A stretch of DNA of 64,000 nucleotides, from contig JAZHRO010000014.1 in NCBI GenBank assembly GCA_037157565.1, positions 102,579,501-102,643,500 of the forward strand, read 5' to 3'. The stretch is from Thalassia testudinum. Taxonomy: Eukaryota > Streptophyta > Magnoliopsida > Alismatales > Hydrocharitaceae. A model generated the notes under the pieces. That model searched no databases, was not told the DNA's origin, and was given only the letters and a program-made list of their open reading frames with translations. Shown one piece after another: positions 33,121 to 45,551 of the stretch; position 1 is the first letter of the stretch; every line of letters starts with the position of its first letter. Made by a program: the position numbers and the translations under genes.

Positions 33121-35946
33121 CTCCGGCCTGTGATCCGGGGGTATGTCAAACCCCTGAAGCTGCCGACGTTTTCGAGGGTGGTAGAGGCAGCCATGACTTA
33201 CGAGGAGACCAACCCGTCCGCGCGAGAGACCGACGGCGGGCGGAAGAGGCCCTTTCAGCCGGACTTCTCGCAGGGCCGGCGAGAACGGAGACACGTGGCG
33301 TCCGCAGGAGAGCCGTCACGTTGTGCAGGGCCATCAGTGGCCTTTGGGGGCCCTCGACAGGGGCCAGTCGCCAGCACCGGACCCCCGCCTAGCCGACAGC
33401 AGGGACTCACTGAGGGCGGGAGTCGGGTTCCCCTCTGCTACCAGTGTGGCCAGCCGGGCCACGTCAGGAGGGACTGCCCATCTAGGGCAGGGGGTCAGCA
33501 GATACTTCCCGCGCAGAGCACTGGAGGGCGCGCAGGAGGCCGCGGTTTCCAGGCGCGAGGAGGAGGACCGCAGTCGCGAGGAGGGTACCGGCCAGCACCT
33601 ACCCGTCCGACGCAGAGTGTGGCTGCTTCGTCCGCACCTAGAGCTGAGGGGCGTATCAACGCCCTAACACACAGGGACGCCAGAGCTTCGGGATCCGTGG
33701 TAGCAGGTATGGTTTCAGTTTCTGGCAGACTCGTTTACACGCTTTTCGATTCCGGCGCTACGCACTCGTTTGTCGCAGACAGTTTCGCAGTTAGTTTGGA
33801 CCAGGATTATACATTGTTAGAGAACCCGTTCGTAATCAGAGGTCCGAGTGGTCAGCTGTTTGTAGCTGAGGAGGTGTACACGGGTTGCGGGGTCAGCATC
33901 GGGGGACACAGCCTGCCAGCTGACCTGATTATGATACAGATGGAGGACTTTGGGGTGATCCTGGGGATGGATTGGCTGTCCGCTTACCACGCATTGGTAG
34001 ACTGCTTTAAGAGGAAGATTGTCTTCTCCATTCCGGAGTTGCCTTCCTTCGAGTTTCACGGGCAGCCAGTGGACGGAGGTTTCAGGTGCATTTCGGCACT
34101 TCGGGCGGCGAGACTTTTGAGCCAGGGGTGTGAGGGCTTCTTAGCTTGTGTGGTGGCAGAGCACAGCCCCGTGGCAGACTTCCAGAGCATCCCGGTGGTC
34201 AGAGAGTACCCCGACGTGTTTCCAGACGAGTTACCAGGACTACCGCCCGAGCGTGAGATCGAGTTTGAGATCTCACTAGTACCAGGGACCAACCCCATCT
34301 CCACCGCGCCATACAGGATGGCACCGCTTGAGCTGCGAGAGCTCAAGTCTCAGTTGCAGGACCTTTTGGAGAAGGGTTTCGTGAGGCCCAGTGCGTCTCC
34401 CTGGGGAGCCCCGGTACTGTTTGTGAAGAAGAAGGATGGGACCCTACGCCTTTGTGTGGACTACAGACAGCTGAATAGGGTCACCATCAAGAACAGATAT
34501 CCGCTGCCGAGGATTGACGATTTGTTTGACCAGTTGCGGGGTGCCACGGTGTTTTCCAAGATCGACTTGAGGTCTGGATACCACCAGTTGAGGATCAGGG
34601 AGACCGACGTCTCCAAGACAGCTTTCCGCACCCGGTACGGACACTACGAGTTTTTGGTCATGCCGTTTGGGCTGACCAATGCCCCCGCTGCTTTCATGGA
34701 CCTGATGAACCGGGTGTTCAGACCGTACTTGGACCAGTTTGTGGTGGTTTTCATAGATGATGTACTCATCTATTCTAGAGATCGGACGCAGCACGGACAG
34801 CACTTGCGGATGGTTCTGGACACTCTGAGACGACGCAGGCTGTACGCCAAATACAGCAAGTGCGAGTTCTGGTTGGGGGAGGTGACCTTTTTGGGTCATG
34901 TGATCTCTGGAGACGGCCTGGCGGTGGATCCCGCCAAGGTCGAGGCAGTGCTCAGGTGGGAGAGACCGCGTTCAGTCACTGAGATTCGCAGTTTCCTGGG
35001 ACTGGCAGGTTACTACAGACGGTTCATCAGAGGGTTTTCGCAGATTGCACGTCCTATGACACAATTGACTCGGAAGGATGTGCTTTTCACTTGGACAGAC
35101 GCCTGTGAGGCGTGTTTTCTGGAGCTGAAGGAGAGGTTGACCTCGGCTCCCGTGCTCACCATTCCTGACAGTAGTGGCGGGTTCGTTGTGTACACGGACG
35201 CTTCCTTGCAGGGGTTAGGAGGTGTGCTCATGCAGAGGGGTCACGTGGTCGCTTACGCTTCGCGGCAACTGAAGCCCCATGAGCATACCTACCCTACCCA
35301 CGACCTAGAGTTGGCAGCTGTTGTCTTCGCGCTGAAGACATGGAGGCACTACTTGTACAGTGAGACCTTCGAGATTTTTACAGATCACAAGAGCCTCAGA
35401 TATCTTTTTGACCAGAAGGAGCTCAACATGAGACAGAGACGTTGGTTGGAGCTCCTGAAGGACTACGACTGCAGCATCTCCTACCACCCGGGAAAGGCCA
35501 ATGTGGTGGCTGACGCCTTGAGCCGTAAGGCGCCCGCACGCTTGGCCAGTCTACAGTTACAGAGTTGGAGCCTTTTGGAGGAGGTGGGCAGTTGGCGACC
35601 TCTAGAGTTACGAGGGTACTGTGGGGCAGTGACGGTGACACGGCAGACCAGACCAGAGTTGATAGACCGCATCATCACGGGACAGATGGCCGATCCGTAC
35701 TTGCAGTCTTTGCGCGACAGAGTACTGTCAGGGGACCCAGGGGACTTCTCTTTCACAGACCAGGTGTTACGCTTGAGGGGACGGCTGTGCGTCCCCAGAG
35801 ACGAGGAGCTGTTGAGAGAGCTCCTGACCGAGGCACACGGTTCCAGATTCACCATACATCCCGGAAACACGAAAATGTACCATGACTTGAGACGCGAGTT
35901 CTGGTGGAGAGGGATGAAGCGGGATGTGGGTGAGTTCGTGCAGTAG
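33121..35946 (+). pseudogene. pol: Chromovirus gag end, protease, RT, RNase H, integrase start
   Basis: An open frame of about 940 codons follows the frameshift. In order it holds the gag end; a CCHC zinc knuckle [14 protein letters not shown] (33,436-33,477); aspartic protease with active site DSGATHSF (33,748); the pre-RT linker [15 protein letters not shown] typical of Tekay/Del; RT with [16 protein letters not shown] and catalytic FIDD (about 34,750); RNase H with YTDAS (35,190) and TDHKSL (35,382); and the integrase zinc-finger histidines ([13 protein letters not shown]). It ends at TAG 35,944-35,946, just before the CLVC cysteines. RT and RNase H look undamaged. The first methionine of this frame (33,103) is only a by-product of the frameshift. 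Confidence 0.95.
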
Positions 35947-36585
35947 TGCTTAGTGTGCCAGCAGGTGAAAGCCGAGCATCAGAGGCCTGCAGGGCCGCTT
36001 CAGCCGCTTCCAGTGCCAGAGTGGAAGTGGGAGAGCATCACCATGGACTTGGTGGTGGGTTTACCTGTTACCCAGCGAGGACACGACGCGGTCTGGGTAA
36101 TAGTGGATAGGTTGACGAAGACGGCACGATTCTTGCCGATCCGAGTCACTTTGGGACCAGCACAGTTGGCAGAGAGGTATATCCGTGATGTGGTGCGACT
36201 ACACGGAGTTCCGCGGGAGATCGTATTCGACCGGGATACCCGCTTTACGTCCCAGTTTTGGGCTGAGTTTCAGCAGGCTTTGGGGACGAGGTTGAGGTTT
36301 AGCACGGCTTACCACCCCCAGACGGACGGACAGTCGGAACGCACGATACAGACACTTGAGGATCTTTTGCGTGCCTGTGTACTAGACTGGAGGGGCTCTT
36401 GGGAGGAACACCTGCCCCTGGCAGAGTTTGCATACAACAACAGTTATCACTCGAGCATCGGCATGGCTCCCTACGAGGCTCTGTACGGACGAAAATGCAC
36501 GGCACCCTTGAGTTGGGTTGAGGTGGGGACCAAGTGGGAGGTTGGCCCCAGGTTGATCCGGCAGAGTCAGGAGGTAGTTGAGTAG
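35947..36585 (+). pseudogene. int: Chromovirus integrase core
   Basis: In the same frame after the TAG come the zinc-finger cysteines CLVCQQVK, then the catalytic core: first aspartate in ITMDLVVG, second in VFDRDTRF, glutamate in DGQSERTIQ with 35 residues between the last two, giving a complete D,D35E. The conserved [20 protein letters not shown] follows. A second TAG (36,583-36,585) separates this part from the C-terminal end. The enzyme joins the cDNA to target DNA in the nucleus. Both stops lie at places where glutamine or another residue is normal, so the copy appears to have been disabled by point mutation. Confidence 0.93.
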
Positions 36586-37116
36586 ATCCACAGACGACTC
36601 CGCACTGTCAGGAGCAGACAGAAGAGCTACGCAGATCGCAGACGCAGAGAGGTGCAGTTCGAGGTTGGGGACCACGTCTTTCTTCGTGTTTCGCCCATGA
36701 AGGGCTTACAGCGGTTTGGGGTGAGAGGGAAGCTCGCGCCGAGGTTCGTGGGGCCCTTCGAGGTCCTGGAGCGGGTTGGACCCGTTGCTTACAGACTTGC
36801 CCTTCCCCCGCAGCTTTCTGGTGTACACGACGTGTTCCACGTGTCCAACCTCAGGAAGTACGTAGCCGATCCCAGCCACGTACTGAGTCACGAGAGCGTC
36901 GAGGTGAGCGACGACCTGACCTACCCCGAGCGGCCAGTGCAGATCCTAGACCGAGCCGTCCGCAGGTTGAGACGAAAGCAAGTACCCCTGGTAAAGGTTT
37001 TGTGGAGGAGCCAGCGGTACGAGGAGGCTACCTGGGAGCCTGAGGCGGCAATGCGGGAGCGGTACCCAGAGCTTTTCGCGGGTACGTCTTTTCGGACCGG
37101 CTTCGGTCCTCTTTGA
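36586..37116 (+). pseudogene. Chromovirus integrase C-terminus and chromodomain
   Basis: The frame continues from the TAG ([18 protein letters not shown]) through the [16 protein letters not shown] and [11 protein letters not shown] segments of the integrase C-terminus. It then reaches a chromodomain-like end, [19 protein letters not shown]...VKVLW, followed by [19 protein letters not shown] (about 36,934-37,070). Chromodomains of this lineage are thought to steer insertion to particular chromatin. The stop codon at 37,114-37,116 ends the polyprotein. Confidence 0.9.
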
Positions 37117-37201
37117 GTTTGTTATGGTTTTTGGACATCCTTTTTCCGCACCCTAGTTGGCGCAAGTTTCGGGGACGAAACTTTCTTTGAGTTTGTTATA
37201 T
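37110..37201 (+). repeat. 16-bp direct repeat where the polypurine tract should be
   Basis: TCTTTGAGTTTGTTAT occurs at 37,110-37,125 and again at 37,184-37,199, the latter ending two bases before the 3' LTR. The conserved GTTTCGGGGACGAAAC precedes it, but the usual G-rich polypurine tract directly before the LTR is absent. Confidence 0.75.
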
Positions 37202-39904
37202 TGTAACGAGCGCGTACCCCAGACGTCTTTTAAGACGTCTGGGAGGTGGCCCAGACGTCTGTCAAGACGTCTGGGATCACATCCAGACGTCTGACCAGAC
37301 GTCCGGGATAGTTTACAGACGTCTGACGAACAGTTATGCTCGCACGGGATATTCGTCTGCGCGCCTGTGCGCGCAGACCTGCGATCCGCATCTTCTCTGC
37401 GGCTGCAGGCGACTGCGACCGTCTCTCCCTCCTCTCCGCGCGGCGTTAAAAGGGGGAGGGGGCGCGCCTCCCCTCCCGTCTCCACCATCTTCCTCCTTCT
37501 CTCCTGCCTGTGCCCGAGAGCGAGCGGACGCGAGGGCGCAGCGGCAGCGGCGGCCGCAGTAGGCGCGGAGGAGCTGCGGCGTGCGAGGGCGGGGCTCTGC
37601 CGTGAGGGCGAGCTCGCCGGGAGCGGCTTGGCCGGCCGGCGGAGGGCGCAGGGGGCGCAGAGCGTCGCGAAGAGGGACCTGCTGCGGGCGGAGCAGCGGA
37701 CGCGCGAGGTGCGACGCGGGCGGCGTCGCGAGCGGAGGCCGAGCGAGGTTCTGATTCTGGAAAAATCTCCAGAATCAGACGTCTGGACTGATATCCAGAC
37801 GGCAAGGTCGACGTATGTGTGATCATACAGACGTCTGAAAGGTGAGTTCCGCTTTCTCCTTCTTTTTTTTTGTCGACTGACCGTACTGAGGGAGGAGGGT
37901 TGGCTGTGCGCAGGTGTTCGGATTCGTCATCCTTTGCGAATCCGACGTTTGGAAGTTGTACCAGACGGCGGGAGTGACCTCCAGACGTCCGGAGAGACCA
38001 TCGGACGTCTGGGATCTAGGAGAGACGTCCCCACAGACTTCTGGACGTCCGGGGAACCAAGCCGAACAGGTAATTCTCTGATCCACCGTTTAAGACGTCT
38101 GGAAGGAGTTCCAGACGTCTGATTTTGCACAGTATTGTCTTTCTCGACCCGTTTAGGGCCCGTTTGGGCTCCGTTTTCCGCGATTCGAGTTGCGTTCGTT
38201 TCAGAATTTATTCCTCTACCCGCCTACAGTAGCTATACACTATTTTGAGACACTCCTTGTGTTTGATCCTTGTGATAGGACCTTGTTCGGTTGCAGTCTT
38301 GAGAGTCGCGGAGGCGCGCGGGATTCCCGACCATGCCCCCATTACTTCCGTTGTACCTGGTAGAGTGGTTTTAAGTATTAATAAAATCTGTTAAAGTATG
38401 GAACCATAACTAGAACCTAGGGCATTGTATGAATCCTAGGAATGAGAAATATATGGAATGATAGCTCCTAGGTGTTGCATGAATCCTAGGGCCGGAAAAC
38501 TAGATTGTATGATAGATCCTAGGATATGGCATGAATCCTAGGATGGAAAAAAAAAAACTAGTGGAATGTATATTACTGCAGTCTTGGAAAAATGGAAAGG
38601 AATATATAAGCTGCCTGTGAAATTAAGTAACAGCTGCCTGTTATGAACAAAGAAACATGTTTGAGATCATGGAATGTGAGAACGTGAATCTGGAAAGTGA
38701 AACATATGATGTTCTGAGATAAAGAGCTGGAACCCTACGGGGAATTAGGAGTGGAACTCCTGGAAAGAAAAGGAATGGAACTGAGATGTAGTTTGTACTG
38801 TCTCTTGGGTACGCAGTACCAAGGGAAGTACCTGTACCTGTTTTAGTGCAGAGTGGGGCCAGCCGCCCCAGGGACCTGGGGTTAGGCTTGGCCGCTCTGT
38901 ACCGACTTGTTGGCCCTCGTGTACGTAGTACCGAGGAGAGCTAGTAGTGTTAGGAGAGTACTAGCTACCCCACGGGCCCCGGGGTTCTGCTAGCCTCCTT
39001 CACCGACTTGTTAGGCCCACTAGGGCAAACCAGGGTAGTCAGGCGAGGGTGCGCGGACTGTGGAGGGGCAAGGCCCCGGTTTGGTTACTGTGGAGGGGTT
39101 GGACCCCTGTTACTGAGAGGGCTCTGCCCTGGTTCCGTGCTGTGCTTTGGGCGCACCCGTTAACGGAAACGACTGACCGCGTGCCAGTACGGGCTAGCTA
39201 CCTGTGCGTTTATCGCGCGTGCCGTAGTCACCGTTACGTCTGTCAGTGACCTTGGGGTGGTTGACTGAGGGTAGGATCACCACGGGGGACTCTCCCGGCC
39301 AGGAGAGCACCACGTGCTACTTCTACTGTTGGAAAAGACTGCAATCGAGATCGTCCCACGAGGACATTCGAGATCAAGTAAAGGATCTGAGAAGTAAATG
39401 AAATAGTGAGAAAAATCGAAAGATGTAAATAAAGGAAGTAATAGAACATAACAGCTACTGTACACTCTACTGTTGCCTTTAGTTAGTTTGCCACTCTACT
39501 CAGCGTTTGCTGACGTGTTACACTCGTTACCTTTTTCAGGACCAGGTGTTGAGCAGCCAGGGTCGGCGGCTGCAGAGGACGCTGGGCCGAGTAGGGTCCA
39601 GTAGAGTTGCCACAGCTTTGTACCTTCTTTTGTTTCTGTTCTAGTGAGTAGTTTTGTTTCCGCTGTACCTTCTTTACCTGCAGTTTTTGTTATATGATAA
39701 ATGTTGTTTTACTGTTGTGGTGGTGCCTACTGTAGTAGTTTCTTTCCTTACTGCTGTACTTTCTTACTGTTAGTTATATTCATGCTGAATGTGGTTTATT
39801 TTACTGTCTTTTGGTTACTTCCTCGTTGGACGACTGGGTCTTGGGATTAGTCGAGTCGGTCCGGTTCTCGTGTCTCGTAGGGACTCGGGAACCGGGTCGT
39901 TACA
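37202..39904 (+). mobile_element. 3' LTR of the chromovirus
   Basis: It is 2,703 bp, the same length as the 5' LTR, and matches it at an offset of 7,731 with about ten single-base differences by eye and no indels that I noticed. Both GACGTC clusters and the CCTAGG tandem repeat are present. Confidence 0.95.
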
Positions 39905-40698
39905 GTTCAGCAATGTGCTGCGCGAGGGCTGGAGCGGTTTGGCAGACGCGAGCGCTGAGGGCGGGCATTCACAGATGCTGGAGCGGGTGCTGGCGCTCGC
40001 AGGGGCACGCGGTGAAGGAAGCAGGCGAAGGCAGGCACTGCGAGAGGGCTGGCAGACGTGTGGGCGGGCGCGTGCACGGGCGAGGGCCAATTGCGGCCTG
40101 CCGGGTGACCGGTAAAGAGAGAAGCTTTCCGGTCACCCCACTGTAGCCACAGTGTCGCGCAGACGCGTGAACAGTGGCTACAGTGGTCGTCCGCGCAGCG
40201 CAACCGGGAGCTGCAGGTGGTGTGAGTGTGATCGGCTCACGGCTGGCGCGCGTGGGCTGGCGTGCGAGGGAGAAGGCCTGCGCCGACCGATTGCGAGCGT
40301 GGAGTGCTCGAGACAGAGCGCGCAGAGAGGGAGGCGAGGGCGCCTGCAGCTTGTGCGGAAGCTTGCAGGTGCTGGCAGGGGTTCGAGGAACCTCTTGGCC
40401 GGCTGCTATAGTGACGTGCGGTGGTCGGTTGCGGGCGGAAGGGTGCGCGACAGGGTGGAGAAAGTGGGAGGCAGAGAGGGGACTGCAGGCGCACGCGGAG
40501 GAGCTGGGGTGCCTGCAGGCTTGCGCGGAATGGCTGGGGCTACTGCTGTTGCTGTTGCCACCGCCTAGCTCCTGCTGCTGCCAAGCAACAAGCTTCAGAC
40601 CTTAAAGCGTGCCGCCATGGCTGAAGGTGCTGGAGCGGGAAAAAATAGAAAAGAGCCACCACGCCCATCGACTCTTTGAAGAACTGGGCAGTGGTGGT

Positions 40699-40727
40699 CT
40701 CACTGTGGTGGTGTGCACCACAGTGAG
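40699..40727 (-). promoter_or_regulatory. Leader hairpin of LTR D
   Basis: CTCACTGTGGTG and CACCACAGTGAG, perfect 12-bp arms around GTGTG. It is the homologue of the hairpin at 23,902 with one pair exchanged. Confidence 0.7.
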
Positions 40728-40872
40728 GGCTCTTGCCCGTCGGGTGTCTCCTCGGAGGAGGACCGGCGTATGGAGGGCAAGGGAGGAGAGGACGGACTGG
40801 AAGGAGATGGAGCTGCAGGTGGTTTTTTTTTGGCTATTGGACCAGGCCTGATTTTGCAAGAAGGAGCTGTGG

Positions 40873-40883
40873 CTTTTTATAGG
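40873..40883 (-). promoter_or_regulatory. TATA box of LTR D
   Basis: The minus strand reads CCTATAAAAAG, the best TATA box among the Athila LTR copies. The chromovirus lies downstream of it and would interrupt its transcript. Confidence 0.5.
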
Positions 40884-41231
40884 AGAAGAAGGCATGGTCG
40901 TGCATGGCTCATGCATGGCTACGACAGGGAATGGCAGCCGCAGGGAAGGGCTGGCAGGGAGAGGGATGGAGAGCAGGGAATGGCAAGTTGCAGCAGTGGG
41001 AAGCATTTCAAAAATCAAGTGGAAAAAATAAAAGGATGGTGGATTTTGCAAAGATGCACTTGAGGAAAAATGTAATCGCGAGGCCATTTTATTTCATTCT
41101 CCTCTCCTCTCAATTAAATGCATGCATGCATGTATTTTTACAATGCAACTATGGAGACCTAATATGCATTGGTAATGCTAGGAAATAGCACAAGATGGCA
41201 CAATTGCAGGGGTATTTTTGCGGTGCAATCA

Positions 41232-42475
41232 TATCCCCATGCCTATCTTTTGCTAGTCCCTAGCAAAACATTTTTTTGTAGTATTTAGAAATGATCTTAA
41301 GCTGAAGATTTTCTCCTGAGGCAACATAGGTGTGTTTATTATTGGATATTGTGAAAACCAATTGTAGAGAAGACTACCAGTACTTTAAGTCTCACATGAC
41401 ATAGATCAATTCTCGACTAACCAGGACTCTTGATATTTAAACCTTAAGTACGATTTCCAGGACCCAGGAGGTTTTTGCCGTTCTCGAGAGCTCAAGAGGT
41501 TATGGCTTGTGCATAGTGAAGGATCAAGACTGACCAGATGAACATTAAGACACAAGCCCAGGGTTTCACGAATTTTTAAGTATAGGTTGGTCCCAGTTTC
41601 AGCTCATGTCTTCGGATTGACCCTTAAGAGGATGACGGAAAACTCAACTCCCATTTTCTGACATTTGTGGCTCACAGGAAAACAAGGTATTTGTAACCTG
41701 CCTTGAAGAACTTCTTGTAGGGCGAAGACTTTACAGAAATTTGTGAGATATGCTGACTTATTTGCAACCTTTTTTTTTTTTGAAACACATGTCAGTATAT
41801 TTCTTACAACATTTTTTGAAGGAGCACACTTTTTTTTCTTTTTGGCGGGAGAGTTTCTTTTTGGTGGAAAGAGTTGCTCCTAAACACAAGACTAAAGACT
41901 GGGATAAAAAGTCTATCCACGTGCACAGGTAAGGACTCCACCTTCCCTAATGATCACTAGGGTTGGATCTTATGTTCACCTGGTCTTTCCTGATATGTGT
42001 AGTGTGAACTAAGTTTACTTAAGCTCTCAAGTAGAAGCAAACCAACGAATCCTGTACTGGTGTCTCAGGTACAAGAATACGTCCTTAGTTAGGAGAGATT
42101 TCGATCTATCTTGTCAATGCTCAAGTGAATTAAGCCGAGCCTAAGCGAATCAAGCTTCTTTGGCCTGGAAAGTTTTCAAAACAGAGGTTGAATATCCATA
42201 AACACCTATTGTATTTTGTTTCAGCTTTCAGACCATTACTAAACACCATTTATATATATATATATATATTTCTTTTTCTTTTTCTTGCATATTTATAAAT
42301 AGGTGAAAACTGCATGATACCATAAAATACCCAGATCCTATGGATGCCTATCCACCCTCCCATGCCAAACAATGCTATGTCCTCATATGCATGCAGGGAA
42401 GGGTAGAGAAAGGACAAAAGATCAGGTAACGAGAGCTGAAGTGCAAGGTATACAGCAAGGTGGTAGGGTGGGTGG
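41232..42475 (-). other. 3' untranslated region and polypurine tract of internal 2
   Basis: It starts with TATCCCCATGCC (minus strand GGCATGGGGATA), then the TTTTGCTAG / CTAGCAAAA dyad (41,248-41,268). It parallels 24,454-25,700 and 50,190-51,430 and holds no gene. At about 42,475 it is joined to the region between protease and RT by a deletion. Confidence 0.7.
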
Positions 42476-45400
42476 TGAAAGATCTGGCATTTTTTGGGAC
42501 AAGAGTATCCCAGGCGGAACAGAAAGCAGGTCAGGAGGATGCAGTTGGCCCTCAGATTGGCCAAAAGGAGGGGCTTCTTTGATAGATGGATCCAAAAGGG
42601 AATAGCCCCAGTGAGTAAGATGTGGGCTCAAGGTCCTAGTGTGGAGTTGCAAATCCGCCTGATTTGGTGGGAAAGAAAGGGCCATCCGATCTTCTAAAGT
42701 GTGGACCGGCGGTGAGCAGCCCGGCGATGACTCAGACCACGAGGTATGGGAAGCGGAGAAAACCTCGTCAGAAGTCTGGTCAGGAGAAGGTACGAGAATA
42801 GGGAGGGATTGCGGAACGCCACAATTTGTGTTGGTCAGGCAGTCATCAGTGTTTATAGGTAATCCGCAGCTGTCCGAATAGGTCCCAAATAGTCTGATAC
42901 ACGCACTGACGGTCATGTCCTCGTCAGACGTGTCATCCTCGATACAATCGTAATTAAAGTTCTTGGCTGCCTTGAAGATGTTCAGCTTGATCTTTTCAGA
43001 TCCAACGGCAATCTCAATACAGCCTGACTCGCAGTCGATAAGGGCGTGGGCTGTGGCCAAGAAAGGTCAACTGAGGATGATCGGACAATCAGAAAGTGAA
43101 CTAGGAACTTCCATATCTAAAACAAGAAAGTCAACAGGAAAATAGAGACTGTTGACCCTAACCGCCACGTCTTCCACCACACCCTTCGGTATTTTGACAG
43201 AACGATCTGCCAACTGTAACGTGGCAGGGGTGGGTTTCAGATTTCCCAAGGAAAATTTTTCGAGCATGATGGTCGGTATGAGATTTATGGAAGATCCTAG
43301 ATTAAGCAGGGCACGGTTAAAATTGCATCCTTGGATGCTACAGGAAATCAGCGGTGTGCCTGGATCTTTCTGCTTCGGTGGTAGGTTTGACAGTATAGCA
43401 CAACTCGCATGAGGCGAGAGAACCACCGGATTTTTAGTTTTCTTTGACTATCGCCTGGGTGTTGTGTAGTCTTTGAAAAATTAGGCGACAGTAGGTATGT
43501 GGTCGATAGCCTCGAGTAGGGGTACCTTGATTTCTACATCCCTGAACAAATTATGCAGGTTATCAAAGGCTTGCGTATCTTTCTTTTTGCCTTTTGGCTC
43601 CCTCAGTAGAGCCTCAGGGAATGGGACTGATTCTGGCAACAATTTGGGTGTATCGTCCTCTCGAGAAGGCGGGCTAGGATCAGGTCGAGGCAGATCGACG
43701 GACTGCTTACCGCTCCTCGTAGTGATAGCATTGGAAGATGAGGGTCCAGTGGGATCATACGGCGGAGGAGGGTTCGCAATGGGGACATAAGAGTGCAGTG
43801 CTGCAGCGGGATTAGCCTGAAATCCCGGTGGAATGCTCGGAGCTTGCAGAATTTGATGAACTTGTCCCTGAGAAGGTTGTACCTGTGGTTGCGGACCACG
43901 GGGTACGAAGTTTCGCCGGTTGGGAATAGGTTGGGCGGGAAGAGTGCCCTGAGATCGAGTCGCCATGCGTAATTGATTGATCTCAGCATTCTGCTGCGCC
44001 AATTTTTACTAAAGAGAGGTCATGTTCTCTTCATGGTGCTTTGACATATCCGTCATCATTCGCATCAATTTATCAAGAGGACTTGATGCATGTTCTGCTT
44101 GCGGTACGCAAGGGCCTGATGGCGGATTCGCCATAGGATTAGACTGGGCCCTTGGGATGACGGGTGCGGACAGTAGCATTGGTCTACCCGCGGGGTTTTG
44201 GCGTTGCGGGTTGTTGGACCATGCGTAGTTCGGATGATTATGCCACCCTGGGTTATAAGTGGCAGAGAATGGGTTATTCCCCAGGGCGCAAGCGTCTTCT
44301 ATGCCAGAAGATGCGTCCAGCACATGGAGGCTTGGTCCTCCATGTTGAAATACTGGCTCGCAGAAGCCAGTTCCACATGACTTACTAAGTCGCTTGGCAC
44401 GACACTCGGTAAGGAAGGTCTTACGGGGTTTCTAGGGATAAGCCTGGTGTTGGAAGAATTTGGATTGTGACGAAGTGGTGAAGAGGTGGTGTTTGGCAGA
44501 GATCGGGCAGGGTTGGCCAGAAGCTCGTCCAGCTTCTTGTGCACGATGGAGACTTCATCCAATTTTTGTGCAATAAGGCTTAGATCAGTGATGAATGGGA
44601 GGGTCCCGTGTCAACTTCGTGGACATTTCGGGGCTGGCTGGTACGATTAAAGGCGACAATGGAGGAATTGTTTATTGAGTTTTCACTCATATTTTCAAAC
44701 AATTCGAATGCTCCATTCTCATCTTTATTCATAAAATTCCCTCAGTAGGAAGCGTCTGCAGTCTGCTTCAAAGTCTCATTTAGCCCGTAGTAGAAGATCT
44801 GGGCTATATGTCACTTAAGCAGACCGTGGTGCGGACACTTCCTGAGGAGGTCATTATACCTCTCCCATGCTTCATGAAATTGTTCGCCGTTTTGTTGCGT
44901 AAATGAAGTGATGGCACGGCGAAGTGCATTGGTTCGCCCGATTAGGAAGAACTTCTTGAGAAATGCTGTTCGCATCTCTTCCTAAGAGTGGATGGTTCTC
45001 CCAAGGGTGCGTAGCCACTGCGACGCTTTATCCCGCAATGAAAACGGGAACATTTTCATGAGGACTATAGGTAACCCGACATTTCTTGGTTTAACCGTTT
45101 TAGGCAGTCGGGTTAAGTCTTCCAAGTGGAGAAAAGGATCTTCACTTGCAAGACCATGGAAGTGAAAATTTATTAGGCCAATTATGTTCGGTTTTTGTTC
45201 AAAGTCGTCCCCACCCATGGGCACCCGAATTTGTCCTATGGTCTCTGTAGCAGCGGGATTCTGATAGGAGCTAAGAGACCTAGGCTCCTCCCGTTCGGGA
45301 GGGTTCTGCATTTCCTCCAATGTTTCCTGAATGGCTTCCATTTGCTCATTATACATTTCCATTTGGGCTTGGAGGCGGGTTATGGGATCTAAGGCTCCAC

Positions 45401-45551
45401 CACCTGGTGGGTTCTGAGGGCGGTTTCCTCCCCCGGGATTTGGGGGTGGGCGTGCAGCCATGTTTGTGGAGGAGGAGGACGATTCGGCTTCTTTTCTAGA
45501 TTTATCAGTCAATTCAAACAGTTCAGGGTTTTGTGACCTCCTCCCAAACAT
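42476..45551 (-). pseudogene. gag: Athila gag-protease remnant, internal 2 (pol deleted)
   Basis: Read from 45,551: MFGRRSQNPELFELTDKSRK, the gag core, NPGWHNHPNYAW (about 44.25 kb), then protease with LGSSINLIPTIMLEKF (about 43.3 kb) and the linker to about 42.48 kb. In the intact copy RT would follow; here RT, RNase H and integrase are missing and the 3' untranslated region follows at once, with the short shared word GTGG...AAGATCTGGCAT at the join. Stops against the intact copy: TAG for CAG (44,009-44,011), TAA for CGA (43,481-43,483), TGA for CGA (43,067-43,069). There are also frameshifts near 44.3 and 44.59 kb (loss of one G, GATCAGTG-ATGAATG). The protease motif here reads NLGSS, not DLGSS, so the catalytic aspartate is lost. 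A defective, non-autonomous copy. Confidence 0.93.

Larger units (their letters stand above)
29471..39904 (+). mobile_element. Chromovirus (Ty3/gypsy, Tekay/Del type), full length, inserted in Athila LTR D
   Basis: Two 2,703-bp LTRs with TGTAACG...CGTTACA ends flank a PBS for initiator tRNA-Met and one gag-pol region in the order gag, protease, RT, RNase H, integrase, chromodomain. It is flanked by GTTCA. By eye the LTRs differ at about ten positions (for example 29,602/37,333), about 0.4 percent, so the insertion is recent. Coding is broken by three TAG stops and one frameshift. Its GC-rich codons contrast with the AT-rich flanks. Confidence 0.97.
39905..41231 (-). mobile_element. Athila LTR D, right part
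   Basis: After the duplicated GTTCA (39,905-39,909) the LTR resumes with GCAATGTGCTGCGCGAGG. It holds the GGTGACCGG / CCGGTCACC and CACTGTAGCCAC dyads, the covarying hairpin (40,699-40,727) and a minus-strand TATA box CCTATAAAAAG (40,873-40,883), and ends GGTGCAATCA at 41,231. The next bases are a polypurine complement, so D also serves as the 3' LTR of internal 2. Confidence 0.88.

Noticed and set aside
32446..33294. 282-aa frame antisense to chromovirus gag
   Set aside because: It is a shadow frame produced by the GC-rich gag coding sequence; the plus strand carries the recognised domains.
43067..43426. Stand-alone protease gene
   Set aside because: It is only the open piece between two stops in the broken gag-protease of internal 2, and its active-site aspartate is changed to asparagine.
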